64,000 nt of DNA from NORP259 sp041398705 (GCA_041398705.1 JAWKUI010000004.1:248001-312000); one strand, 5' to 3'. Shown: positions 44,343 to 54,515, counted from the first letter of the stretch. A program made the numbers and translations. Notes: generated by a model not told the origin, from the letters alone.

Positions 44343-46903
44343 GGCGTGCCCTCCTCGCTGCACGCCCCGCGCGCAAAGTGTCCCTCGGGGCCGAAGTCCG
44401 CGGCGATCATGCCCGCATCGGAATCCGGGTCCTCGTTGCCCACCGCGAGCTGCACATCGACCTCGCGGAAGGTGCCTGCGCTGAGCAAGTGCTCGAGCAA
44501 CCGCTTCACTACCTGCTTGCCCTCGGGCCCCACCTGGGCCCGCGGACCGACGCAGGCCGGGCAACCTTCGCGGCATTCGCAGCGATTCACGACCCCAGCG
44601 GCACTGCGCACGAGGTCGGGGAACGCATCGAGCAGAAGGTGCGCCAGGCCCACGCCGCCCTGCACCCGATCGAACAGGAATAGGCTCGGGCGCGCGAAGA
44701 ACGGCGAACGCACGTGGCTCGAGATGCCGAGGTCCGAAGCACTGCAGCGCACGTGCAACGGCGCCATGCGGCGCAGCAGATCGGCGGCGGCGCGCCAGGC
44801 GCTGCCCCGGTCCCCCTGATCGAGCCCCAAGGCCACGGCCGTGGGCTCCGAAAGGGTCAGGACAAATGCTTCGGTGTCGAGCTCCTCCGCCGGCAGGTGG
44901 ATCTCCCCCGCCCCCACGTTCTCGCGGGTATAGAAACGCACCTTCTTGTAGATCGTCGCGACCGTCGTCACGTGCACCTCGCCGAGCCAGATCGACACAT
45001 CTTCTCCCGCCACTTCGGCCGAAGACGATTCGGGTCGCGGCCGCTGCAGGCAACTCTCGAGCCGCAAGACGCGTACTTCGGTGTCGGTTTGCGCGTCGGT
45101 GAAGTAATCGGACTCCACCGGCTTCGCGTAGGCCCGGTGGTTTACGTGGTCATACCGCTCGATGCGCCAGGTGCGGCCCTGCACCTGATAGATCGCCCCC
45201 TCGTAACACGTGGTGAGCGCACTCTCGCGGTCGCATTCCCCCAGCGCCTTTTCCGTGCGCTCCTCGAGGATCAACACGTTATCGAGGTCCCCGCCCGCCA
45301 AAGACACATCTTGGGCCGGATAGGCGTCGGCCATCCAGAAGTAGGTATTGCCCCGGCGCAGCAGAAATCCGGAGGCTTCCGCCAGGTAGTCGAGGATCTC
45401 GGGCACCTGGCCGCTGCGGTCGAATTCGGGCTCGTTCTGCAGGTGCCCGTCGGGCCCGAGGCGGAAGGGCAACTCGAAGGCCGCGCACTTGAGCTGCTCG
45501 CTGAGCAGCACGAGTTGGTCCGCATCCACCCCGAGGCGTTCCCGGGATGCGCCCAGCAGGTAATCCGGGTTCGCCACCAGGAATTGATCGGTCGGTTCGG
45601 AGCGGGCGAGCATCACCACAAGCGATGCGTTGCCCCGTCGGCCCACGCGCCCGGCGCGCTGCCAGAAGGAGGCCTGGGACCCGGGATACCCCACCAACAC
45701 CGCCACGTCGAGGGCGCCGATGTCGACCCCCAGCTCCAAGGCGTTGGTGGAGATGACCACCTTGATCTCCCCGCTGCGCAACCCGGCTTCGATCTCGCGG
45801 CGCAGGTTCGGCAGGTAGCCCCCGCGATACCCGCGGATCTGGTGCGGCAGCAAACCGAAGGCCGCGGCCCCTTCCTTCAAGTAGCGCGTCAATACCTCGA
45901 CCGCAGTGCGCCGGCCGCAGAAGAAGATCGTCTGGTGGTCCGGTCCACAAACCAGCTTCGCCAATTCACGCGCCTCTTCGAGGGCATTGGCGCGCAACCC
46001 CGCCGTCGGGTTCAAGAGCGGCGGGTTGTAGACCGCCAGGGTCTGGGGACCGGCGGACGAACCGTCGCGGTCCACGATGCACATCTCGCGTCCGAACAAC
46101 CGCAGGCCGTGGCCCGCCGCATCGCGCAGGGTGGCGGAACTGGCGAGGAATCGCGGATTCGCGCCGTAGTGCCGCGCGATGCGCAACAGCCGCCGCAGCA
46201 CCAACGCCACGCTCGAGCCGAAAACCCCGGAGAGCGAGTGCACCTCGTCCACGACCACGAACTCTAAATCGCGGAACAGCTCCGCCCACTTGGCGTGGTT
46301 GGGCAGAATGCCCTGGTGCAGCATGTAGGGGTTGGTCAGGATCAAGTGACCGCGATCCCGGGCGCTGCGCCGTACCTCGGGCGGGGTATCCCCGTCGTAG
46401 GTCGACACGTGCCAATCCTCGCCGAGGGCTTCGACCAGCGCGCTCAGCCCCGCGGTCTGGTCCTGGGCCAGGGCTTTGGTCGGATAGAGGAACAACGCCC
46501 GCGCCCGGCCTTGTTTCTCGATCAACGTCTGCAGGATCGGCAGGGTGTAACACAGGGTCTTGCCCGAGGCCGTCGGGGTCGCCACGAGCACATCGCGCCC
46601 CCCCATCGCCGCTTCGAAGGCTTCGGCCTGGTGCGAACGCAGGTTCGGGATGCCGCGGCTTTCCAACAATTCGGCCAGGCGCGGGTGCAGGCCCCGCGGG
46701 AACGGCACGTGCTGACCCTCGCGCGCCGGCCGGGTGCGCCAGGCGGCGATCCGCTCGTTCCACGGCGGCGTGTTCTGCAACCGGTCGACGATGCCCGGCA
46801 CTACGCCGCTGCCCTGCCGCAAACTGCGCGCCCGCCGCGCCTGTTCCGCGGCGTCCCCCCGGTCCGGCGTGCCGTCCCGCCCCTCGACGTGGTGTTTGCC
46901 CAT
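44339..46903 (-). CDS. mrfA: MrfA/YprA-like DEAH helicase
   Basis: This 854-residue superfamily 2 helicase has Walker A ATPTASGKT, the DEVH box VVVDEVHSLSG, SSAT, and motif VI QRAGRVGRRG. The long C-terminal region contains a zinc-binding four-Cys cluster (CECREGCPACVG) typical of MrfA/YprA with DUF1998. Known relatives act in DNA repair of crosslinks or bulky adducts. The ATG of MGKHHVEGRDG has a GGGAG ribosome site 7 bases upstream; an in-frame ATG 11 codons earlier is less well placed. Its partner exonuclease is the next gene. It follows the DUF4340 gene after 90 bases. Confidence 0.9.
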   Translation of the reverse strand: MGKHHVEGRDGTPDRGDAAEQARRARSLRQGSGVVPGIVDRLQNTPPWNERIAAWRTRPAREGQHVPFPRGLHPRLAELLESRGIPNLRSHQAEAFEAAMGGRDVLVATPTASGKTLCYTLPILQTLIEKQGRARALFLYPTKALAQDQTAGLSALVEALGEDWHVSTYDGDTPPEVRRSARDRGHLILTNPYMLHQGILPNHAKWAELFRDLEFVVVDEVHSLSGVFGSSVALVLRRLLRIARHYGANPRFLASSATLRDAAGHGLRLFGREMCIVDRDGSSAGPQTLAVYNPPLLNPTAGLRANALEEARELAKLVCGPDHQTIFFCGRRTAVEVLTRYLKEGAAAFGLLPHQIRGYRGGYLPNLRREIEAGLRSGEIKVVISTNALELGVDIGALDVAVLVGYPGSQASFWQRAGRVGRRGNASLVVMLARSEPTDQFLVANPDYLLGASRERLGVDADQLVLLSEQLKCAAFELPFRLGPDGHLQNEPEFDRSGQVPEILDYLAEASGFLLRRGNTYFWMADAYPAQDVSLAGGDLDNVLILEERTEKALGECDRESALTTCYEGAIYQVQGRTWRIERYDHVNHRAYAKPVESDYFTDAQTDTEVRVLRLESCLQRPRPESSSAEVAGEDVSIWLGEVHVTTVATIYKKVRFYTRENVGAGEIHLPAEELDTEAFVLTLSEPTAVALGLDQGDRGSAWRAAADLLRRMAPLHVRCSASDLGISSHVRSPFFARPSLFLFDRVQGGVGLAHLLLDAFPDLVRSAAGVVNRCECREGCPACVGPRAQVGPEGKQVVKRLLEHLLSAGTFREVDVQLAVGNEDPDSDAGMIAADFGPEGHFARGACSEEGTP

Positions 46904-46993
46904 GGCCGTCTCCCGTTGTCCTCCCCGCGCCCCCATGGGTTCGGGTTCTGTTAGGCAAAGCCTACCGGTCGCGCGCCACCCGCGCAAGCCCGC

Positions 46994-48768
46994 TCAGGGG
47001 CGGAACAGCCCGAGCAGCCCGGCGTACAGGTCCGGGTTCTTGAGCAGTCCCTGGTGCCCGCCCACCTGCAGCACGGGGGTGCCGCTGGGGTCGAGTCCGA
47101 TCTCGGCCACATGATACTCCCCCTCCAGCCGCTCGAACTCGATGCGCAGCACGTCGTGCAGCGGCGTGTTCGCCTCCATCGCGCGATGGCTCGCCACCCG
47201 CAAGAAGATCAGGTGATCGAGCCAGGGCAACAGGTCCTTCGGCTCCTGGTCGGTGTCGGAGTAGCGCCAGGTCCCCTGGATCTTGCGCAGGAACGTGCGC
47301 GCCGTGCCGTCGGGGTGGATCAACCGCAGGGATTTGACCCGCGTCTCCGGCAGGTTCCAGACGAGGCTGTCACGCCAGGCTTCGGCCCCGCCCTGCCACC
47401 ACGTGGCGAGTTCGGCCGGCACGAGCGCCGGAAGCGTATCATCGTCGCGCACCATCGGCATGAGTTCCGCTCCGGACGGTCGCTGGAAGGGTTCGCCGAA
47501 GCGCTCCACCAACACTTCATCCTGCAGATGGTGCCGGAAGCGGAAGGTCAGGGTGCGCTGCCCCGGGACGGGGGCCGCAGCCTGCTCGCCCGTCATCTCG
47601 GGCGCCCAGTCCACCACGTGCGTCTGCTCGATATCCCCGAGCAGATCCGCCACTCGGTCGAGGTTCGCCGGCCAAGGCGCGCTCCAATCCTTCTGGGCGT
47701 CCACCCAGTCGCTCACCGTCCAGGGCCCATCGTTGCCGGTCTGCGTCAGCAGCACGCGATGTTCCCCGCGTAGCTCGATCGAACCGATGTCGGTGCGAAA
47801 CGCCCGCAAAGGCTCTCATCGCGCAACTCGGCCCATTCGCCGAGCAGCTCCTGCATGACGTCGTTCGGCATCACCCAGATGAACGGCTGATCCGCCCGCT
47901 TCGCGTACCAACTCTGGCCGTCGGGATTCGCGAGCTGAAGCTCCAAAGCCTCGCCTTCGCTCGTTTGCAGGACGAGGCGCACCTCCGGCTGCATCAACCC
48001 GAAGTCCGCCAGGGGAGCGTCTTCGGCATCCCAGGCGAACCGGTCCAGCCGCAACGAACAAAGCACCTGGGCCCAGAGCCCCATGGCCCCGGGATCGAGT
48101 TTCACTTTGCTCGGCCGGTACATCTGCCAGTTCGGGCCTTCCCGTCGCGCCAGGAACTCCAGGTCGCGCAGTCCGACCTCCGCGGGCACGAATCCATGCC
48201 GCTCGACCCCCACCAGGGTCAGCGGATGGATGCGGAAGATGTGGTGGTCGCGCAGGTCGCTGATGGTGCTGTGCAACACCGTATCCAGGTTGTTGAGCGC
48301 GCGCAGGTACCGGCCGCCCACCAGGAAGTACTGGCTCATGCCATCCGCGTGCAGTTGCCCGAGGCGCACTTCGGTTTTGCGCCGCGTACCGCCCTCGATC
48401 TCCTCGAACACCGTGACCACGGCGCGCGGGGGGTCGAATTGCGAAGCGATCTTCGCAATGTCGGGGGTGGGCACCTCCCCGGCTTGGGTGAACAATCCAT
48501 CGAACAGCAACTGGACCCGGTCGCGCGCAGCGGGATACCTCAAGGGGTCCACGAGCATCCAATCGTCCCCCACCTTCTCCAGGGCCACGTATTGGTCGTC
48601 CTCGATGTGATCCCAACGGATCTCGACCACACGATCCGGCTGCACGTCGCCGAGCAGTGGGCCGTTGTAGTTCTTCGGCTGCTGCGCTTCCTTGTCCCCC
48701 TGGAAGCGCACGGCCACCAGCAAGACACCGACGAGAAGGATCAGGAACAACAGGGATTTCAGACTCAT
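46994..48768 (-). CDS. DUF4340 membrane-anchored protein, one frameshift
   Basis: When mended the protein is about 591 residues. One N-terminal membrane helix (SLKSLLFLILLVGVLLVAVR) anchors a large extracytoplasmic beta-rich region of DUF4340 type. DUF4340 proteins commonly follow GldG-like genes in ABC operons. The frame changes near 47810: reading EWAELRDESL then needs one more T in a T-run to continue LRAFRTDIGSIELRG. Both halves are otherwise intact, so the break is likely artefactual. The ATG overlaps the gldG stop (ATGA). Confidence 0.8.
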
Positions 48769-50372
48769 TCCGCGCTCCGCTTCGGGCCACCACGGGATCG
48801 GAACCAAGCCACGCCTAGGCCCATGAGCAACAGGCTACCGGGCAGGAACCACAGCACCCAACGCACTACCGATTGCATCCGCTCGGCGGGTAGCAGCCGC
48901 AGGTCGGGGTCCTTCGGCGAGATGTCGACGCGCCACTCACGGCTGGCGAGCCAATTGAGCAGGTTGCGGGCAAAGTCCAAGTTGGACCCCGCCTGACGGT
49001 TAGCCTTCGGGTCCACCACTGCGTCCTGCAGACAGCCGGCGCTGCCGAGCACCACCAGCCTCGAACGTTTCTGCTCTTCGCCGCCGGCGCCATCCCCTAC
49101 TAGGATCTCCACAGCCGCCGCGAGGTCGTACTCGCGGATCGGCTCGATCGCGGCATCCTGGCGGAAGTCGAGGGGCAGGGTATCGAGCCAGGACTGGTTC
49201 TTGCGCGAACGGAAGAGCGGACTCGCCACGCCCGCACCTAGCTCCGGCTGACTCACGACCCGCACGCCGTGGTTGTAGGTCACGACGAACGACCGCCCGG
49301 CTTCAATGAAGGGCTGGGTGATCGCGTGGCGGTTCATCTGCTGCGCGCCGATGAGGAGCAGACCACACTCGGGCATGCCAACGAGCATCGCCCCGGACCC
49401 GGTCGGGTCGGGGAACGGCTGCATCACCACGCCTTGGGTCACCTCGAGCCCATGACGTTTCGCCCATTCGATCATACCCGTTCCAGCGAGCACTTCACCC
49501 TGCACGTCGGCGGCCACCAATACGCGACCGCCTTCCTCCAGGAAACGATCGATCCGGGCCCAGGTACTGTCCGCCACCCGATCCCGGGGCGCAATCATCG
49601 CGAGCACGGTCGTATCCGCGGGCAGCTCCGATTCCTCCTGGGGATTCCAGGTGGCCACGTGGAAACCGTCCTTCTGCATAGTCGTGCGCAGCACGGTGAG
49701 CGATTCGGCCCCCTCTGCAAAGGGATCGCTCTCGCCGTGGCCCTGCACGAAGATCAGGTTCGGCTGGTCGTTGACGGAAACCGACTTGATCGCCGCGAGC
49801 AGATTCGCCTCGGCGTCGAACGACTGCAGCAGCGGCGGGCGATACTGGTCGGGATTCGGGTTGCCCAAGTCGATCGTCGCAAGGCCCCCGAGCAGCCGCA
49901 CGGCTTTCGGTTTGCCCAGCACCTCACCCGGTGCCTCGCCGTCTTGGGACAGGACCACCACGTTGTCCAGGCCGCGCAGGCGCAGTTGCTCCATGCGGGC
50001 TTGGGTGGCCATCTTGTCGTGCAAATCGTTGTGCCGCACGCGGAATCGATCGGGGGCCGCCAGGGCCATGCGGTCGAGCAGCGCCACGGTGCGGGCTTGC
50101 ACCTGCCCCACCAACTCGGTCAAGGGCTGCCGCACCGGCTCGAAGAACACGTCCGCGGTGATCGGGCCCTGAAGGTTCTCCAGGGTGCGTACCGTGGCGG
50201 GATCGAGCGTATTGACGTCCTTGGCCGTCATGTCGATGCGCACACGCATGCCCGGTCGCGCGGCGAGGTAGTTCACCAGCAACACCACGGCCAAAGCCAG
50301 GATGCCGCCGAGCAGGACCCGCAATCCGGTGGCGAGGCGCGTGCCTCGTCCACTGCCATACCCCACGCTCAT
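48765..50372 (-). CDS. gldG: GldG-like ABC-associated protein
   Basis: This 535-residue protein has an N-terminal membrane helix (about 17-37) and a large periplasmic region of the GldG/ABC_transp_aux type (VRIDMTAKDVNTLDPATVRT, then LIFVQGHGESDP). A C-terminal helix (about 508-526, WVLWFLPGSLLLMGLGVAW) completes it. GldG partners the GldF permease in gliding bacteria, and similar proteins occur in many non-gliding phyla. Its ATG overlaps the stop of the permease gene (50369-50372) and its stop overlaps the DUF4340 start. Confidence 0.85.
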   Translation of the reverse strand: MSVGYGSGRGTRLATGLRVLLGGILALAVVLLVNYLAARPGMRVRIDMTAKDVNTLDPATVRTLENLQGPITADVFFEPVRQPLTELVGQVQARTVALLDRMALAAPDRFRVRHNDLHDKMATQARMEQLRLRGLDNVVVLSQDGEAPGEVLGKPKAVRLLGGLATIDLGNPNPDQYRPPLLQSFDAEANLLAAIKSVSVNDQPNLIFVQGHGESDPFAEGAESLTVLRTTMQKDGFHVATWNPQEESELPADTTVLAMIAPRDRVADSTWARIDRFLEEGGRVLVAADVQGEVLAGTGMIEWAKRHGLEVTQGVVMQPFPDPTGSGAMLVGMPECGLLLIGAQQMNRHAITQPFIEAGRSFVVTYNHGVRVVSQPELGAGVASPLFRSRKNQSWLDTLPLDFRQDAAIEPIREYDLAAAVEILVGDGAGGEEQKRSRLVVLGSAGCLQDAVVDPKANRQAGSNLDFARNLLNWLASREWRVDISPKDPDLRLLPAERMQSVVRWVLWFLPGSLLLMGLGVAWFRSRGGPKRSAE

Positions 50373-51160
50373 GCGCGCCACCTCCGGCTCTCCAACGAGC
50401 GGATCGCCAAGAACAGGAAGAATCCGGTCCAAGTCAGGAAAAAGACGAGTTCGGCGCTGTCGAATACGCCCGGAAGAAAGGATTGACCGAAGTGCTTCAG
50501 CACGTCCATCGATTCGATGGCATTGCCGAGCCAGGCCTCCGCGCGGCTCCAGTCGCCGATCTGCGCTGCGAGCAAGTTGCGAAGTTGCGCCATGACCAGG
50601 TCCAGGAGCCCCGGCAGGATCAACCAGACGGCGCTGCCGAGAATGCCGAAGAACGCGGCGAGGAGCGGGGCTTGAAACAGGCTACTGGCGAACATGCTGA
50701 GGGAGACGAAGAGCCCCGAAAGCAGCACCGTGCCGAGGAACCCGGAGGTCATCGCACCCCAGTCGGGGGCCACGCCATTGGCCTGCAGGATCAGTCCGTA
50801 CACGGGCACCGAAAGCCAGAGCAGCACCATGAACGTAGTCGCTGCGAGGAACTTGGCGAGCACCACGGCCCCGTCGCTGATCGGCGCGGTCAACAGGTAC
50901 TCGAGCGTACCGGTGCGCGATTCCTCGGCCAGCAAGCGCATACATAGCAGCGGCGGAAGAAACACCAAGAACAGCCAGAAGAACCAGCCGCGGCCCATCG
51001 CGCTGGCAAGGGCCAGGCTCACGTTGCCCTGGGCCCCTGCGAGGAAAGCCCAGAAGACCAGGCCGTTGCCGAGCAGGGCGAGCACCAGCAGCAGCCAGCC
51101 CATCGGCGCGTAGAACAAACTCGCGAGTTCCCGCCGGTAGAGTGTGATCAGACCTTTCAC
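50369..51160 (-). CDS. gldF: GldF-like ABC-2 permease
   Basis: The 263-residue protein has six predicted membrane helices: the first at about 17-38 (MGWLLLVLALLGNGLVFWAF), the last at about 238-256. It carries the ABC-2 family segment ESRTGTLEYLLTAPI. It starts with GTG (VKGLITLYRREL) overlapping the stop of the ATPase gene, and the short basic N-terminus YRREL is typical for the family. With the ATPase and GldG it forms one transporter; the substrate is unknown. Confidence 0.86.
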   Translation of the reverse strand: MKGLITLYRRELASLFYAPMGWLLLVLALLGNGLVFWAFLAGAQGNVSLALASAMGRGWFFWLFLVFLPPLLCMRLLAEESRTGTLEYLLTAPISDGAVVLAKFLAATTFMVLLWLSVPVYGLILQANGVAPDWGAMTSGFLGTVLLSGLFVSLSMFASSLFQAPLLAAFFGILGSAVWLILPGLLDLVMAQLRNLLAAQIGDWSRAEAWLGNAIESMDVLKHFGQSFLPGVFDSAELVFFLTWTGFFLFLAIRSLESRRWRA

Positions 51161-52350
51161 TGTCCGGCCTCCTGCTCGCCGTCCGGCTCGCTCGAAACGG
51201 GTTTCGAGAGGTCCCGCGAAGCACCACGATCGAAGGGGTTGAGGCTGTAGATCGTGCGGCCGGTGGGCGGCGGAGTGCCCGGGGGCAGAACCGGCGCAGC
51301 CGGCGCCATGGGAATGGACCCCATGCCGAGCGAGATCAGCGGACTGCCTGCGCCCGCGGAATCGCTCGCCGGCTCGTCTTCGGCCACCGCACCGGGTTCG
51401 ACCCGACCGGGCGCGGCCAGTTCGCCTTGCACCAGAGCCGAGAAGAGTTCCTCGAGGGTCGGGCGTTCTTCGCTGAGGCGCCGAATCGCCCAACCTTTGG
51501 TCAAAGCGAGCGCACCCACGTCTTCCCCGATCTCCACTTCCGAACGCAGCTCAAAGGGTTGGAAGATGCCCTCGCGCGCACCGGCGTTCACCGAACGCAC
51601 CCCGGGCAGGCTGCCAAGCAGGCGTGCGGCGGCCTCGCCGTCCCCCACCGCCGCCTCGAGTTTCCAAACCCGCTCGCGGTGCAGTACGTTCACCAGATCG
51701 TGCTGCAGGCCATCGGCCAGCAGTCGGCCCCGGTCGAGGATGATGACCCGCGGACAGATCATCTCGATCTCCGCGAGGATGTGCGAAGAGAGCAGCACGG
51801 TGTGCTCGCGGGCCAGCTCGCCGATCAGGTTGCGCACCTCGCGGCGCTGCAGCGGATCGAGGCCGCTGGTGGGTTCGTCGAGAATCAACACCGAGGGCGA
51901 CGGCAGCAGGGCCACGGCAAGGCCCACTCGCTGCTTGAGGCCGCGGGACAGGTGACCGACGAGCTGGCGTCGGCGATCGAGCACGCCGACACGCTCAAGC
52001 ACGGCCGGCACCGCGCTCTTCAGCTCGCTGCGCCCCATGCCATGCAGGCGGCCATGGAACTCGAGCATCTCCTGCACCCGCATCTCGCGGTACAAGGGCA
52101 CCGACTCGGGCAGATAGCCGATCTGGCCCCGCACTTGGATCGACTGCCGCATCACGTCGAATCCGGCCACCTCGACCCGCTCGGCCCGGGTCGCGGGCAG
52201 GTACCCCGCCAGAATGCGCATGGTCGTGGTTTTGCCCGCGCCGTTGGGGCCCAGGAAACCGACCACCTCGCCCTTGTCGAGGTGGAAGGAGAGGTCATCG
52301 ACGGCCACGACGGAACCGTATCTTCGATGCAGGTGTGCGACTTCGATCAT
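51157..52350 (-). CDS. gldA: GldA-like ABC transporter ATPase
   Basis: The 397-residue protein has an ABC ATPase domain (1-225) with Walker A GPNGAGKTTT, signature LSRGLKQRVGLA and Walker B VLILDEPTSGLDP. A 75-residue C-terminal domain typical of GldA/DrrA-type ATPases follows. The last 100 residues are a Pro/Gly/Ser-rich tail not found in most relatives. It is the first gene of the gldA-gldF-gldG-DUF4340 unit. The 263 bases to dnaK contain the dnaK terminator. Confidence 0.9.
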   Translation of the reverse strand: MIEVAHLHRRYGSVVAVDDLSFHLDKGEVVGFLGPNGAGKTTTMRILAGYLPATRAERVEVAGFDVMRQSIQVRGQIGYLPESVPLYREMRVQEMLEFHGRLHGMGRSELKSAVPAVLERVGVLDRRRQLVGHLSRGLKQRVGLAVALLPSPSVLILDEPTSGLDPLQRREVRNLIGELAREHTVLLSSHILAEIEMICPRVIILDRGRLLADGLQHDLVNVLHRERVWKLEAAVGDGEAAARLLGSLPGVRSVNAGAREGIFQPFELRSEVEIGEDVGALALTKGWAIRRLSEERPTLEELFSALVQGELAAPGRVEPGAVAEDEPASDSAGAGSPLISLGMGSIPMAPAAPVLPPGTPPPTGRTIYSLNPFDRGASRDLSKPVSSEPDGEQEAGQ

Positions 52351-52539
52351 GGGAGATGTGCGGCCGGGGCGCAGGCCTCGGGCCCCTGGGCGCAGGGATC
52401 CGCCGGGGCGGGGTTCCGCGGGGGCAAGGTCAACTATCGTGCCAAAGTGGCCCGGTCCGGATCGAGCCGAATCCGGGGATCCGGGACCGCGATCCCTATA
52501 GGCCCCCCCGTACGGAATCCGCGCCGGTCGGTTGGCGCC

Positions 52540-52577
52540 AAAACGAGCGGAGCGCGGTGGGGTTCACCGCGCTCCGC
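52540..52577 (-). terminator. Rho-independent terminator of dnaK
   Basis: A perfect 13-bp stem GCGGAGCGCGGTG (52547-52559) / CACCGCGCTCCGC (52565-52577) with a five-base loop is followed on the minus strand by TCGTTTTGG. It lies 37 bases after the dnaK stop. Confidence 0.8.
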
Positions 52578-52613
52578 TGCGTTCACAGGCTCACGACCTG
52601 CGGACTAGACCCC

Positions 52614-54500
52614 TCACGACTTGACTTCGAAGTCCGCGTCGACCGGTTCGTCCGAGGCGCCGGAATCGGAACCGGAAGGAGCCGGGCCGCCCTGGGCGCC
52701 GGCGGCCTGGGCCGCCTGGGCCAGTTGACCCGCCTTCTCCTGCAGGGCCTTCTTGGCCGCTTCGATCTTGCCGAGGTCGCTGCCCTTGGCCGCATCGCGC
52801 AGCTCGCCGATGGCCTTCTCCAGCTCGGTCTTGACGTCCGCCGGCAGCTTGTCGCCGTGTTCGCCCAGTTCCTTCTCGACGCTGTGAGCCATGGCATCGG
52901 CCTCGTTCTGGGCGTCCACCAGCTTACGGCGCTCCTTGTCGGCGGCCGCGTTGGCTTCGGCGTCGCGCTTCATGCGCTCGACTTCCTGCTCAGACAGACC
53001 CGAGCTGGCTTCGATGCGCACGGATTGCTCCTTGCCGGTCTCCTTGTCGCGGGCCTTGACGCTCAGGATGCCGTTGGCGTCCATGTCGAAGGTCACCTCG
53101 ATCTGCGGCACCCCGCGCGGCGCCGGCTTGATGTCGCCCAGCTCGAAGCGGCCCAGCAGACGGTTGTCCTTGGCGAACTCGCGCTCCCCTTGGAAGACCT
53201 GGATGTCCACCGAAGGCTGGTTGTCGGCCGCGGTCGAGAAGACCTGGCTCTTCGAGGTCGGGATCGTCGTGTTGCGCTCGATGAGTTTGGTGAACACGCC
53301 GCCCATGGTTTCGATGCCGAGGCTGAGCGGGGTCACGTCGAGCAGCACCACGCCGCTGACGTCGCCGCCGAGGATGCCGCCTTGGATCGCCGCGCCGAGG
53401 GCCACCACTTCATCGGGGTTGACGCCGTGGTTCGGGGACTTGCCGAAGAACTCCTTGACCTTTTGCTGGACCAGCGGGATGCGGGTCGAACCGCCCACCA
53501 TCAGCACTTCGTCGATGTCGCTGGCGGACAGGCCCGCGTCTTTCAGGGCGTTGCGGCACGGTCCGATGGTGCGCTCGACGAGCGCGCCCACCAGGCCTTC
53601 GAACTTGGCGCGGCTGATCGACATGGCCAGGTGTTTCGGGCCGGTGGCGTCCATCGTGATGAACGGCAGGTTGATGTCGGTCGAGGTGGAGCTGGAAAGC
53701 TCGCACTTGGCCTTTTCGCAGGCTTCCTTCAGGCGTTGCAGCGCCATCGGGTCGTTGCGGATGTCGATGCCGGTGTCCTTCTTGAACTCGCCGGCCACGT
53801 GGGTCATCAGGATCTCGTCGAAGTCGTCGCCGCCGAGGTGCGTATCGCCGTTGGTGGCGAGCACTTCGAAGACGCCATCGCCGATCTCGAGCACCGAGAT
53901 GTCGAAGGTACCGCCGCCGAGGTCATACACGGCGACCTTGCCTTCTTTCTGCTTGTCGAGGCCGTAGGCCAGGGTGGCAGCGGTCGGCTCGTTGATGATG
54001 CGCTCGACAGTCAGACCCGCGATCGCGCCGGCGTCTTTGGTCGCCTGGCGCTGCGAGTCGTTGAAGTAGGCGGGCACGGTGATGACCGCGCGGTCGACCG
54101 GTTCGCCCAGGTACTTCTCGGCCGCTTCCTTCAGGCTCTGCAGCACCATCGCGCTGATCTCCGGCGCGCTGTATTGCTTGCTGCCGACCTCGACCTTGAC
54201 CAGGTCTTCGGGTCCGCCCACCAATTTGTAGGCCACCGACTTCTCTTCTTCGGCGACCTCGTGGTGACGACGGCCCATGAAACGTTTGATCGAAGCGATG
54301 GTGCGCGTGGGGTTGGTCACCGCCTGACGTTTGGCCGGCGCGCCCACCAGGCGACCGCCGTCTTCCTGGAAGGCCACCACCGAGGGCGTGGTGCGGGATC
54401 CCTCGAGGTTGGTGATCACGACGGGCTCGCCGCCCTCCATGACCGCCACCACGGAGTTGGTCGTTCCCAGGTCGATTCCGATGATTTTGCTCTTGCTCAT
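52614..54500 (-). CDS. dnaK: Chaperone DnaK (Hsp70)
   Basis: This 628-residue Hsp70 assists protein folding in an ATP-dependent cycle. The ATPase domain has IGIDLGTTNSVVAVMEGG at the start, and then VAVYDLGGGTFDISVLEIG and VLMVGGSTRIPLVQ. The substrate-binding domain begins near residue 390 (LLDVTPLSLGIET), and the C-terminal lid ends in a Gly/Ser-rich EPVDADFEVKS tail close to the canonical DnaK terminus. No grpE or dnaJ is adjacent. The start has a GGGAGG ribosome site. Confidence 0.97.
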   Translation of the reverse strand: MSKSKIIGIDLGTTNSVVAVMEGGEPVVITNLEGSRTTPSVVAFQEDGGRLVGAPAKRQAVTNPTRTIASIKRFMGRRHHEVAEEEKSVAYKLVGGPEDLVKVEVGSKQYSAPEISAMVLQSLKEAAEKYLGEPVDRAVITVPAYFNDSQRQATKDAGAIAGLTVERIINEPTAATLAYGLDKQKEGKVAVYDLGGGTFDISVLEIGDGVFEVLATNGDTHLGGDDFDEILMTHVAGEFKKDTGIDIRNDPMALQRLKEACEKAKCELSSSTSTDINLPFITMDATGPKHLAMSISRAKFEGLVGALVERTIGPCRNALKDAGLSASDIDEVLMVGGSTRIPLVQQKVKEFFGKSPNHGVNPDEVVALGAAIQGGILGGDVSGVVLLDVTPLSLGIETMGGVFTKLIERNTTIPTSKSQVFSTAADNQPSVDIQVFQGEREFAKDNRLLGRFELGDIKPAPRGVPQIEVTFDMDANGILSVKARDKETGKEQSVRIEASSGLSEQEVERMKRDAEANAAADKERRKLVDAQNEADAMAHSVEKELGEHGDKLPADVKTELEKAIGELRDAAKGSDLGKIEAAKKALQEKAGQLAQAAQAAGAQGGPAPSGSDSGASDEPVDADFEVKS

Positions 54501-54509
54501 GTGTACTTG

Positions 54510-54515
54510 CCTCCC
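54510..54515 (-). promoter_or_regulatory. Strong ribosome binding site of dnaK
   Basis: GGGAGG lies 9 bases ahead of the dnaK ATG. It is one of the few clear Shine-Dalgarno sequences in the window and fixes the start inside the long open frame. Confidence 0.7.
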
